Shown here one piece after another: positions 38,501 to 50,171 of a stretch of DNA of 64,000 nt (position 1 is the stretch's first letter; each line of letters opens with the position of its first letter). Below the pieces are notes generated by a model. It was not told the DNA's origin. It worked only from the letters and a program-made list of their open reading frames with translations, and searched no databases. This DNA comes from Apostichopus japonicus (Eukaryota; Echinodermata; Holothuroidea; Aspidochirotida; Stichopodidae): positions 6,114,501 through 6,178,500 of the forward strand of contig NC_092580.1 of the NCBI RefSeq assembly GCF_037975245.1, in the 5' to 3' direction. A program made the translations under genes and the position numbers.

Positions 38501-41500
38501 GCCAATGTAATCCATAACATGGACACTCCATTCATGCTTTGAAAAGAACCAATCTATTTATGACTTCCTGCAGATCTTCACCAAACCCTCTATCGGTATA
38601 AAACATCTAGAATCATTTTTAATCCTTCGGGTTGGCAAATGAGAGTTTGCTGCAGAGAAATACCAGATGTCCTTCCATGAATAATCCCATCGGAATTTTG
38701 ATATCATTAGCTGACAACCACTGAAGTGAAATTTGAATCTTGAATTATTAACATATTCATTTCTGGAAACATTTAGATCTGCTTGAATGAGAATAAAGGG
38801 TCAGGTCTAACCAATTCATTACATAGTTAAATTCTGTTTTTTTTTTCAGGTCAAAATATTTCAGAGGGAAGAAAGTACACGGTGAATTTGACATCAAAGT
38901 TGAGCAGGTAAAGTCCAAGTACTAACCAAATCAGAGCTATGTATAAATAACTCATCAACTCCATATCTGTGTAATAAAGGAGCTAGTTTTGTTACTTATG
39001 AACCATACACCACTCATCACCAGTTTTGATCAAGAAACAACTCCCACCCCCCTCCCTCCCCCCCTCTGCACAAAAAACTCCCAAATATATAGTATCATTT
39101 CAACATAACCATGGAAAAGGCAGTAACAATTTCTGACCAAAGTCTTATCTGCAAATCTGCTGACCCTTGTAACATGTACTATTAATCTGTTTTAGACCTA
39201 GACTTACTGTTCATAGTTGGTTAAGAAACTTCTTCTAGGGTCTAAATATGTGTTTCAGATGCTTACACAGCCTAACAACCAAATTTTTGCTTGCATCTTT
39301 GCAAGGTATGATATTTTACTTGGATCACACAACCACTTGTATTGCAATATCATCGTAAATATCACAAATTGGACATATCAACCGTTACTCTGAACTTTCA
39401 GTTGCATCTGTATATACTGCACACATATGATGAGGACAGTATCAAATGTCTTACTAAGCAACAGAATTGTTCTCTTGGACTGAGCAAATCAAAGCGCTTC
39501 ATCTCATAAACTGGTGGGGCTATAAACTTTCGGTCAAGAAGAAAGTTTAACAATGTGAGGGCAGTATTCACCAACTTGACAATGAAACTTTGTAGCTATG
39601 CTTCAATAGCTGTATTGTAATATATATACTAACAAATATCAGCTCACTTCTTCTTAATTTTCAGTGTGAGTTTGCTGAGATCAACCTCTCTGCCTCCTGT
39701 GATCACGGTGTGGTTATTGATATGAAGACCAGTCGACAAGGTCTACATGTCATGAGGTAAACTAAACTATAAATATACATTGATGGCAGTAAAATTCATT
39801 AATCAAATACATTTTTTTTTTCAATTTTAAATAACATTGTTTGTCTTACGTTAGACTTTTTGTTATAATCCTTTTGGACAAACCCAGCGAATTTTTCCAC
39901 TGATTTATAATATTTTTTTTTATTAAATTTGACCTCACCTCATCCTAATCCAATGCAGTGCAATTGTACTGAAAATATATCAGCAATTTTCTTTGGTGAA
40001 GTAGTTACATTCAGGTAAAAAGAAAGTGGATGGATGTGGAATTTAGGCCATCCTCGTATACTTTGGTAGTTTAAAATTTCTTTGTAAATACCTGCTCTGT
40101 TGATGCATGCAACTTGAGAATGAGAGCAAAGAAGAAAGATATATTTTTGTTTTTCCCAACTCTAGAAAATACTGAAACATGTTGGTATGAATGTCATTAC
40201 AATCTATCAAAGCTGCATTTTACTACAGTCACAGCTCCTGTTTCACAGGAAGAAACATAGATCCAAATATGATTGCAACTTATTAAGCTAAGACATTTCA
40301 CTCAAAGACAACTAACTTACAGAGTTATTGATAGTTCCATTCAATTGAAGCTCCCTGCACTCTCACCACTTCCCCTTCAGAAAGTAAGAAGGGAAAAAAA
40401 GCCACCCTCCACCAGAGGAGGAAAAACCTCCCCTACAAAAAGAAGCAGAGAAAATAAGGTTCCATACAAATTGCTGCTTTAAAGTAGATGTGTTCATAAC
40501 ATACAAAAGGACTGGATGAAATGTGACTTACTGGTATAATTAAAGTGCTATATATACACTAGTAATTTCCAATCTCCTCTGACTTGATCTATTCTTTCCT
40601 TATGGTAGAACTTTCCAGCCCGACTTTGTATTAATCAGGCAACATCCACAGAGCATGGAAGTTCAGGAAGATTGGAGGAACATGATCATAGGTTTCCAGT
40701 ATGGTAATGTACCAAGCATCAATTCCTGGCAGGCCCTCTATAACTTTATGGATAAACCATGGGTGGTAAGTACATAACACACCTCTATACTGTCATATCT
40801 CTCCTATTTTATTGCGGTTACTGTGTAATTTGCATAACGTGTATGTTTTAGCTGTACAAAGGACCTTGACTTAGTAATATCAGATATCTTTCAAATGGGT
40901 TTAATGGAGTTAAACTAGAGTAACAGCGTTGCTAGGCTGTTAGGCATCCGCTGGGTTTATTTGTAATGTAAGCATGCTGCATTGGCTTGTAGGTTGAAAA
41001 TTAGTTTGTGTTAACAAGTTTTTATCATACTGTCGTGTCTCCTCTATTTTACTGCAGTTTGCATGGAATTTGCATAAAATCTTTGTATTAACTGCACAAG
41101 CTACCTTGATCAAATAACATCAGCTATCATTACAATGAGTTTATAGAGGAAGATGGAACTAGACAACTTTCATGTGCCTTCTCTATGTTACTGCAATGTA
41201 AGTGCGAATGTAAGGGGAGAAAGTCGCAAGGTATCAGCAATGTACAGCAAGAGGCAGGTTTTGATATTAAGTGCCCTAATGAAGTGTATTACATGTTTTG
41301 GGTCACATAGAAATTAAAACATTAAAATTAAGGAGAGTATATACTTTAATAGGAAATAGTTGCAACCTGTGTCTCTTCATTTATTTTTAGTATAAGGAGC
41401 CAAATATATATCAAATGAAAAAGATATACTTGTTTTAAACATATACATTTTTTATCTTTCAGTTTTCACAACTTAGCACATTACAAGAGAAATATGGGAG

Positions 41501-41552
41501 AGATAAATTTCCTTTGATTGATCAGACGTTCTTCCCAAATCATAAAGAGATG
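35346..41552 (+). CDS. Syn: synapsin, first five coding exons (3' part outside window)
   Basis: Synapsin coats synaptic vesicles, tethers them to the cytoskeleton, and releases them on phosphorylation. Exons are 35346-35596, 38850-38907, 39665-39756, 40609-40765 and 41463-41552. All introns are GT-AG, phases agree, and the exons sum to 648 nt (216 codons). Domain A is residues 1-22, with RRRFSD placing Ser9 exactly where vertebrate synapsins have the PKA/CaMK site. A short linker (about 23-68) has a Glu/Lys run and a TPSPRR stretch. Domain C starts near residue 69, with [44 protein letters not shown] and [15 protein letters not shown], all family hallmarks. The ATP-grasp half of domain C and the C-terminus must lie beyond 64000. 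The next intron holds TIMP on the other strand. Confidence 0.97.
35597..38849 (+). other. synapsin intron 1
   Basis: About 3.25 kb of AT-rich sequence. No nested gene or recognisable mobile element seen. It ends in a T-rich tract and CAG. Confidence 0.85.
38850..38907 (+). CDS. Syn: synapsin exon 2
   Basis: A 58-nt exon bounded by TTTTTTCAG and CAG|GTAAAG. It completes Trp84 and encodes [19 protein letters not shown], one of the most conserved segments at the start of domain C. Confidence 0.96.
38908..39664 (+). other. synapsin intron 2
   Basis: 757 bp, AT-rich, with a C-rich run near 39046-39064. No other feature. Confidence 0.85.
39665..39756 (+). CDS. Syn: synapsin exon 3
   Basis: A 92-nt exon after TTAATTTTCAG, donor ATGAG|GTAAAC, phase 2. 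It encodes [20 protein letters not shown] and the following [11 protein letters not shown]. This corresponds to the variable beta-strand segment of domain C; it is less conserved than its neighbours, as in other invertebrate synapsins. Confidence 0.94.
39757..40608 (+). other. synapsin intron 3
   Basis: 852 bp, AT-rich, with T-runs near 39810 and 39906. Nothing else supported. Confidence 0.85.
40609..40765 (+). CDS. Syn: synapsin exon 4
   Basis: A 157-nt exon after CTTATGGTAG, donor GGGTG|GTAAGT, phase 0. It encodes [19 protein letters not shown] through [17 protein letters not shown] to [17 protein letters not shown] and the G-x-PS-x-NS pattern are family signatures. Confidence 0.97.
40766..41462 (+). 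other. synapsin intron 4
   Basis: 697 bp containing a diverged tandem duplication (see repeat entry). No coding evidence. Confidence 0.85.
40788..41165 (+). repeat. diverged ~240-bp tandem duplication in synapsin intron 4
   Basis: Two similar blocks, about 40788-40920 and 41030-41165. Both read TGTC-(A/G)-T-(A/G)-TCTC, then CTATTTTA-TGC-GTT, AATTTGCATAA, ACCTTGA and ATCAG-TATC in the same order. Many substitutions separate the copies. Confidence 0.7.
41463..41552 (+). CDS. Syn: synapsin exon 5
   Basis: A 90-nt exon after TATCTTTCAG, donor GAGATG|GTGAGC, phase 0. It encodes [20 protein letters not shown] then [10 protein letters not shown], the conserved segment just before the ATP-binding part of domain C. 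In vertebrates the intron after this exon is the one that harbours TIMP genes. Confidence 0.97.
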
Positions 41553-44500
41553 GTGAGCTTTCTTCATTTTTGTTTATGGTGCCACAGAAACTCACAGAAA
41601 GTACATAGGATTTTCCTAAGGGAGTCAAGGATATATAAAAAGATCAAAAAGTGACATAAGACTGTTATCATTATCATACTTCAGAATTATCAAAATCACA
41701 AAAGTAATTAAACGTTCTGAGGATGAAAGTACAGAGCAGAATGTTATCTTTTGAGTTAAAAATAACTCTAATCATTTAAAATTGGTTTCTTGCAAGTGGG
41801 TTTTCTGTGGCCAAGTTTTGGTGGCACCATTATTCTATCTATTTGTGATAGAAATGTATTCATTTTTGTTTGGATCAGTTGTATGGAAGAGCCAACTATT
41901 GCTGACAAATGTTTTCCCTTGTAAATAACCTTAAAAATTATGTCCCAAACTTTGGTTGTGTATTTCATGGAAAGAAATGGATAGAGAGACTCCTACAATC
42001 TTATAAACAAAACTCTAAGCATGGTTGCTTCAAAAAATGAGAAACCAAAAGTACCATTCTTGGAGAAGACTGAATTGGACATTTTCAACTGTAATTTAAA
42101 CAATGCAGTAGCCCAATAGTTAGCAGTTCAACTTTAATCACTTTAATGATACCCTCCAGCAACTACATCGTGTTAAAGAATAGAAATACAGACCATTGAG
42201 GGGAAGGGGGGGGGGAGGGGTGGATGACAGGGATTTTCTTCTAGGAAAAGCTGCACATCCAGAAGGCTACTATATTCCAGGTGTGATTTCATGTCTTGAT
42301 GTTGTTTAATTGTGTGAATTTTATCTCTTTCATTATGTTTTATTTGGTTATCAGTGTTCTTGTTATTCTTTTCAAATCTATTTTTGTTCTGTGTATGTGT
42401 GTAATTAAATGTTTATAAATATATTCAAGCTTATTCAAGTCCACTCACATTTTCCCTGTGAAGATTGCAGCTAAAAGTGTTATGTTGAATGACTAATCTG
42501 GAATTTCAATACTTTCTATTATACTGAATACTTCAAACAGTTTTTTGCTTCATTTTGTGCTAAGGAGTATAGTACAATATTTCTCATATTCAAATGTCAT
42601 TTAAACTATTCCTTACTCCTTGGTTTTAGCCAATTAAAATTGCCTAAAGTTTATGCTAGGTACTTTTTACTCCCAGAAGTTAAGGGTGATAAATATTTGG
42701 AGAGGACTGATGGAAGTCAGTATATATAGTACCGTACCTTTTGCATTGTATGGTCTCCAACATTTTGACAATACATAGTCGGTGTCTCGCATTTCAAGGG
42801 AGAAATGTGAAAGGGCTTGAAAAAGTTTACCGTAAGAAATGTTGAAACGGAGGCCAATGAAGAACAAAGATAAGAAAAAAGGACTTCTGATCAAGAAGAA
42901 GGTAAGATGATTAATTTTCAAAGCAGGATATTTCAAGGGAGCATATTTCTTTTCTGGTAACTCTTTTATGCTTAAAATAAAAAAAAACAGTAGGTACAAC
43001 AGGAATAATTTATCTGATTTTGCAAATACTATTAAAAATGGTCAAATTGCAATGCAAATCCACACAGGAACCATATCATTTTGTAAGACACAAAATGCAT
43101 TGCCATTCAAACAACTATACAACATTTGAACAATGAATTATTTCCTGTACAATTTTGTTGAAAGTGTGGTTAATGAAGATTAGCATTAATGAGATTATAT
43201 ACAAGTAATGATGAAATTGAATATTCTACTCAGTATTACTGAATTGCACTATGCTCCTTTGATTTAGATGTACTTTTAAAGTAATATCTAGGATTGTAGA
43301 CCTATTGAGGAACCTTAGGCTCTGCCAGCTTTATATTAGATATATTTAAGAGATGTTAACTAGATAATTTTAAGAGATAATATTTTACATATTCCTAAAT
43401 GATTAAGACAGTCTGAATCAATTGTGACTAACGTTGTAGAGGTATTAAAGGACCTCTAGAGTTGCACTACTAATGACCACATTAATTAATAAGTCCTGAA
43501 TCACAAGTGACTATTTCCTTTCATTGTAGAGGTACCAAAGGATCTGTGGGGTTGAAGTTAAAGAAGCAAATGCTGATTATCCATTTGCAAATAACTTCAA
43601 TTTTCTGTAAATGATGATTTCTTACATAGTTTTGGTATGTAGAAGAATAAATCTTTCTTTCACACATTCTGTCCACAACAACCTCTCCATATATGATGAA
43701 ATTAGCCAATTCTGGTTATGTTGATGCCTGCCACGGAACATGAACATATAGACTCTTTCATAACTGTGCAAAATATATTTATTTTGCAAAGATTTTGAAA
43801 ACAAGTCTTTCTTCTTTTTGCCTGCTTTAAGAGGTAACTTGAAATGCAAGGCAAAATTTCTTTAACTTTATAATAGTTGTATCATTGTTTATAATCTCAC
43901 CAGCAGAGGATTAACAAATAGTGTTTAATGTAAGACAGAGGATTAACAAATAAGGTTTTATCTAAGACAAAGGGGAGTAATGAGATATGTCAACATGAAA
44001 ATAGCAATCCAACCCCCTTGTAAACTATGAATGAACAGAGCTTAAAAGTTTCACCAAAAATATTTGGATTTGGTGTTACCATTAAAAGTTCATTGCATCA
44101 TTGTAATATCATCACTGTATGTGCAGATTGTAATAATTAAGTGAGTTTCATTGGAAGTGTAACATTTGATGCATTTTAAGGAGGAACACAGAACATTTTC
44201 CTTTCAAGTTTTAAAATGCTAACATGAATTTATAATTCAAGACTTCTAACATATCATTACTGTTTTGATCAAAGCAAAGTCAAACAAAAACATTATACAA
44301 CAAGCAAACAAAGGTTGTCAAAGTTTGATGCTACTTTGGAGTGTTCGGACCTCGAGTAAATAGATCATTTGAATATATTGAATTTTTCGGGGGTTAATAC
44401 CAATGGTATTTTAAGCGTTCAGCTTCACAACCAGCATATAATGACAATCAAGTATGAAGATTCCAGGAACAACCCTGCAGGGAATATATTTCGGTAAGTT

Positions 44501-47500
44501 TAGATTTCATTCTATAAATCAAGAGGCTTCTTTTAATAGTTCATTGTGGGGGCATGTAGCAAGCAAGCTGTGTTCACAGGAGTAAGCTGATTGTCAATAC
44601 CACAAGGGAATTGTGCTTACTGCCCTCATTTCAAGTCTTCATACATCAAATTCTAAAGGTGTCCAAAGGTTTGCACTTTTAATTTGCATGAGGTTAAAAT
44701 GAAATAAAACAGAAAATGTTGAACAATGGTAATCTTGCTACTCTTAGAGTGCCTCATTTAGACAATCTTACACTTTCCACCCTTCCTACCATTTATATAA
44801 ATGAGTACTCTCTGCTACTTAAAACTCTATACTAGAGAGAGGACTCGGTGTATAGAACCATATGTATCATACCAGTATACAGGAAGCCAATGGAACCATG
44901 AGGATAACTTAATGCAGGAGTATTTGACTTAGATATTTAACATGCTAGTATATTTTCTTCTCCCTTCAACATGAGCAGAGCAGCACTGGGGTACTATCTA
45001 CAAGCAGGGCTCCATTGGAATGTTTCTGGTAAGGTGAGTACAGTATTAGATGTCCATAGATGTGTCTTTATAGTAACCAGAATTGGTAGATTCCTATAAT
45101 ATTACAGTAGTTTGATATGACCGCACTGTGCCCTGCACTAATCCGCTTCTTCACTCCCTACGCCTCACATTACCTCTCCCCTGTCCCTGATATTACCCCT
45201 CTCCTGTGCAATGCCTTTAGATGAGGACAAAATATTACACTACAAATAGAGCTTGCTCAGTGCTAGGTGAGAAGCCAGACACTAGACTTATCAGAAATTT
45301 ATATTTGGCTTGTAATCATGCAGGTCTGTGTTTATCTTGAGCTAAAGGTCTTCTTATACTGAAAGATACAATTTGTAGCTCTCCTTTGTTCTAACATGGT
45401 TCTATAATTTTCTGCACACTACCTGAGTATTTCCCAATGTTTAGCGAATAATTATTTGTACCTATCAGTTTTGGTCCTTGTGCAATGCAAAACAATTGTA
45501 AAGTTTTTCTTCTAAAGTAACTTCTAAAATAATAAAATTCTAAAATAACTTATAACAATATAAATGTAGGTTGAAGGATGAGAGTTGAAGGATGTAGAGA
45601 TCTGTAACGAGATCAATGGATGCTTTGTATCGTGACACTTGGGTTACGTAGCAGCTATCTTTGCCTCTCAGTTAATAATTGAAAATACTATTGTTTACAA
45701 AACAGAGTTTACTATATTTGAGAAATTTACACAAACACTTGAGTCTTTGTGCATTCACTGTCTGGTTTTAATTATACCTTCTTTGGTAACTGCTTGAGGA
45801 GGAACAAAAGTGGAACATTCACCATAAGTGGTTGTGAAGGAAGTGAAAGAGCACTTTGGCTATACGTCGTTGTCAGTAGAGTCAATCATGAGTCTAAGAA
45901 AACGCAGTGGTTATATTTCCTTGGGTATAATGTCATCAATATCTTAAATGACCCTTTAATGGTGGTGTATTTTTGCAAAAGAAACTCACAATGACATTTC
46001 AAGTTTCTTTCTCTTTTAAAGTCAATGGTCCTTTATCTCTCGTTATCTGTTGACACATCCCAATAGTATGGTCCTATGTATTAATGTATGGTTTAGGAGC
46101 CAGAGTAGAATCCTTTGTGGGAACCAGAGATGAAACCATCTCTGGAAACCTGCCATTTGGCAACAAAATCTGTCCTGCCTCCTCACAGTGAAGTAAGACA
46201 AACCAAGAGGTATCTTCTTTATATGTAGGGGGGGGGGGGGGAACGGGGGCATGGGCCAGGGAACAATTGAGATTGATACCATAGTGATACCATGTAACAA
46301 GCTAAAAAGAAAATATGGGAGAGCTGATAGAAATTTTCATCAATTTTCATCATTTATTTTCTCATTTTGTTAAAAGGCACATTAAAAAAACAAGATTACT
46401 TATGCATTTCTATTGGTTGACATGATTTGTACATTCAAATAATTACAGGTGTAAATTAGTCAAAATGGGAGAGAGAAAATATAATGAATATATATGTCAC
46501 AAACATTTGTGTTTCTTATTGAAAAGGTGGGTACAGGTTAGTATTTACAGAAAAAGGAAGGGTCAAAGTTCACAACTTAGTCCTTATACATATCTCCAAG
46601 TAAGAATATCAAAGATTATTAAACAAAAGATCGGTCAATTAATAAAAAATGTCCCCAAAAGTTTAAGCCTCCACATATGGCCCGATATGATCGTGTACCT
46701 GTATGGTGACACCTAGCACTTTACCCTTTTGATAACCTTTGGTATACCTTTATGGTAACCTTGGCTTACCATTATGATGACATCTGGCACTGATGTTACA
46801 GAAAAGAAAACATTAAAACTTTTAATTATGAGTCAAAAATTTGTTTTTGTACATGCCAAGACTGATTTTTTTCAGTTGCAAATGGTTTTGAGTGAAGTTA
46901 AGTAAAAATGCTTGCCTTGCCACTTACTTTCCACTATCCACTTTTCCACTTTTGCATGATCACCTTTGGTAACATTATCAAAGCATGCATGCTTTTGAAT
47001 TTAGTACAAATGGCCAAATTTGAAACACTTTGAAATTAGTTTCAAAGTTTACAGTTCAGGGAGCAAATAGTTTAAAACATAGCCCTACAAGTTGCTTGCT
47101 GATTTCTACATACTACCCAATTTGACAAAGTGTTTGTACTGTTCTTCATTATTTTTGCAAAGGTACTCGAATAAGAGTTAAAACTATAGCAATTGAATTC
47201 ACTTTTCTCCTTGGAATATTGTAATTTATTTTCCCATAATATTTCTGCCCTTGCAATTCTGCAGCATTTATCTTCTCTATCTCTACTGTAATTCATCTTT
47301 TTATTAATCTTTTATTCATCTTTTTAGATGTGTGCCTTCTCTTTTTTTTTTCCAAATGTGCTTAATCACATATAGTTCTACCACAATGCAATTTCTATAC
47401 ATTATACATTTTTAATATTTTGAAGCTGCTCAATACAGAAACTAATCATTTTTTTGGTAGCATATCATCACATTCCCCCATTAACCATTGAAACAACTTC

Positions 47501-49982
47501 CTACTGGGAATCAATTGTCACAGTTGACTTCATTTTCTGTTGATTGCATTGCATTATTCGCCAACCAAACTAGCAGCGTTCTATTGAGTGTCATAGAGAA
47601 ATACATAAAAACTTAAAAAATAAAAAACCTAAAAAAATTGATTCATGTGTGCATCATGTACTGTAGATATTAAATAAAAGAAACCACTATAAGAAGTTGT
47701 TTTACGTACAAATATATAGGTACAAAATATTTTCAGAAATTTTTACAACATTCCAGATCAATACAACAAATTAGAACTGAAATGTAAAAAAAAATATGCA
47801 AGTCATTTTAAACATTGCCAAATCAGATGTTTTTCAATTTTTTGTTAATACATGATGTTGCTCTATTGGGTTAGTATTAACAATGTACTATGATACATAT
47901 TTTCTCTCAAGTCTAAAGGGAAATTGTATTAAATTAACTAATTATTTCATTAATATGTAGAACCTGCATGTTGATGGTGTGGAAGATAACGGTTGATCTT
48001 GTACCTCTATATGACAATATCAGGCATAAGTAGAATCAGCAATTCATCATGTCAGATGAGCTTCTACAATTAGGGCATAATTTATACTGTTTTGCTTAGC
48101 AAAATGGTTCAATTGCTATACATGTCCACGGATGTATAGCAGTTTTTTTACACAGGAACCATAGAATTTTATAAGAGACAAAATCCAGAGCTTTCAAATT
48201 TGCTTCACAAAATTTGAATGCTACAGTAAATTAGTTCCCTGATAATCGTGTATCCACTAGAAAGCAACACTTTCCACAGATACTTTGGAAAACATATTAT
48301 AGTCCAAAGGTAGAGAAGTGATTGAGAAAACATGACATATGAAAACACTAGTTTCTTCAAAGGATTTCCAAAGGAGAGAGATATTTTCTTTCTTGTAAAA
48401 GTGCTTTAATATTATCATAACCTTACTAGAGGTATTTAGATGAGAGATAATGCTTGTTTTCCATGTAAACATGCTTCATTTTTGGTAAATTGATTTTTTT
48501 TTTACCTTTAATGGTCCTATCATTAGTCTCTGTATTATTTGTCTTTGCATTTCAAGTGCAAAACTCTCATAGAAATAATGTCTAATAAACAGCCTGGTTG
48601 ATGTGCACAATTGACTTTTCTGATTAAATCGATAAATTATTGTTGCTGGTGTCAGACTACTGCCTGTCAAGGTCTAATGAGATTGTTGTACACTATTGAA
48701 TGTTTTAGTGATAACATAAAAAACCAATGATAATTTCAGCATATTTTTTTAGCAAGACATGGAAATCTTTTTGTGAAAAAATGTGGTGTCCATGAAATAA
48801 AAGATATCACTTCAGTGTTAGTTATCTCTGCCTGCAATGATAAGTTCTTGTGGTCCTAAGGTAATGGTGAGAAATTACACAAAAGCAGTCATGTAACGGG
48901 TTGAATAAGATTCTGTTGACCAGTCTCGCAGATTCTAGCAGATTGTACTAAATTGAATTATTTGAATTGAAATGCTTCAACAACATTTGATCTTTTAATG
49001 GCATAAATCACAAAGTAGCCTGATGGGGCATGCAATTATCTTGATCCTTAGTAAAGGAATAGAAATTACATTAAAGAAAACAGACTTATTTGCAATTCTC
49101 ATGATCCTAAATAAAGGAAGCGAACCAATCTGGCAGATTTAAGCACATTGTACAACTGGATGGAAAACTTGAATATCTGAACTTGTAATATTTGAACAAT
49201 ATTTTAAATTATAATTCCATAAATCACGTAGCAGCTAATGGGGCATGCAATTTTCTTGATTCTTAGTAAAGGAATAGAAATTACATTTAAGAAAACAGAC
49301 TAATTTGGAAGGTTGTAGTAGATTGTAGTAGTGCAATTCAGCCACACCTTACCAGGGTAGCATGAAATAAACATTTTGTTTTTGTTAAAACTAATACCAT
49401 AAGGTGACTAAGTTGCGTAGAAAATATGACATAGTAAAAATGACTGTTTTTACTTTACAAGGACAAGAGTGTCCGATGTGAAATTAAAGTTTTAATTGTT
49501 TCTGTAGCAATAATTCTTTCAGAAATTCAGTATATTGTTGATATCAGAAATGTCTATATCTGACCTAAACATTACATTTCATTGCATTTCTATTGTAAGT
49601 GGTGTTATTGACATAACTGGTATGTGATCTCATGGTTATCATCAAAAATATATTGTTAGTGGCTTTCATAGTTAACATGTATAATTGTATTGAAAGCACT
49701 ATGCATTACAACACAACAAAGCTCACTAACATTAACTGTGTCATTTTGACAGCAATCCTTTCGCTTGTTCCTCACTTCTCTCCCCCTTCCTGTCCCCCTC
49801 TTGTCTACAATCCTCTGCTTTGGTCCATGTTTCGCCAACATCTCAACGAAACAAAAGAAGAATAAGAAGGGTTCTCTTTCAATCTTTGAATAAAGATGCT
49901 GATTAATAACTGAATATTTATAACCCAGTTTGACCTGTAACATTTGGTCCTGTACTTCTTGCTTCATTTGATCCATTATTTT
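41553..49982 (+). other. synapsin intron 5, part before TIMP
   Basis: About 8.4 kb of AT-rich sequence. I find no further synapsin exon here. It has poly-G tracts near 42206-42215 and 46228-46241, a reiterated CAGAGGATTAACAAATA near 43912-43954, and the tandem duplication at 48890-49320. Confidence 0.6.
48890..49320. repeat. diverged ~218-bp tandem duplication
   Basis: The segment ATAAATCAC-AAGTAGC, then GATGGGGCATGCAATT, CTTGAT and AGTAAAGGAATAGAAATTAC appears at about 49004-49086 and again at about 49221-49303. A weaker third resemblance lies between them (near 49095-49150). The order is kept but the sequence is diverged. Confidence 0.8.
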
Positions 49983-50171
49983 CTACCGCATTGGAAACAC
50001 ACAGTCCTTTTGATCAATAGGGTAATTCCACTCACAGCCTTTATCCTTCCTCCTCAGTACACATGTTGCATGCTTGTTGTAACAAGCCCCGTTGAATGGG
50101 TCCCAGTCACAATTATTCACAAACTGTTTTTCCCGTTCACCGCATATTGAACCAATCCCGCATGTATGAAC
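49983..50171 (-). CDS. Timp: TIMP exon 4 (C-terminal domain)
   Basis: Acceptor TCTCTAAAG, stop TAG at 49985-49983. The 62 residues contain seven cysteines. Five align with the vertebrate C-terminal domain; Cys204 and Cys231 are additional. The basic LRRKDKGCEW matches the I-K-R-S-D-G-S-C-A-W-like segment of vertebrate TIMPs. Confidence 0.95.
   Translation of the reverse strand, partial: VHTCGIGSICGEREKQFVNNCDWDPFNGACYNKHATCVLRRKDKGCEWNYPIDQKDCVFPMR

Noticed and set aside
40273-40482. Lys/Arg-rich plus-strand frame in synapsin intron 3
   Set aside because: A-rich low complexity, no good acceptor/donor pair in phase, and no match to known synapsin insertions.
42181-42290. Possible additional synapsin exon after exon 5 (GDFLLGKAAHPEGYYIPG frame)
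   Set aside because: It does not match the expected start of the ATP-grasp region and follows a poly-G tract; treated as chance.
42667-42999. 110-codon minus-strand frame with hydrophobic runs
   Set aside because: Phe/Leu/Ile richness comes from A-rich plus-strand DNA; no splice support or domain.
49656-49976. 106-codon minus-strand frame directly after the TIMP stop
   Set aside because: It lies in the TIMP 3' untranslated region or beyond, has no motif, and is largely an antisense reading of CT-rich sequence.
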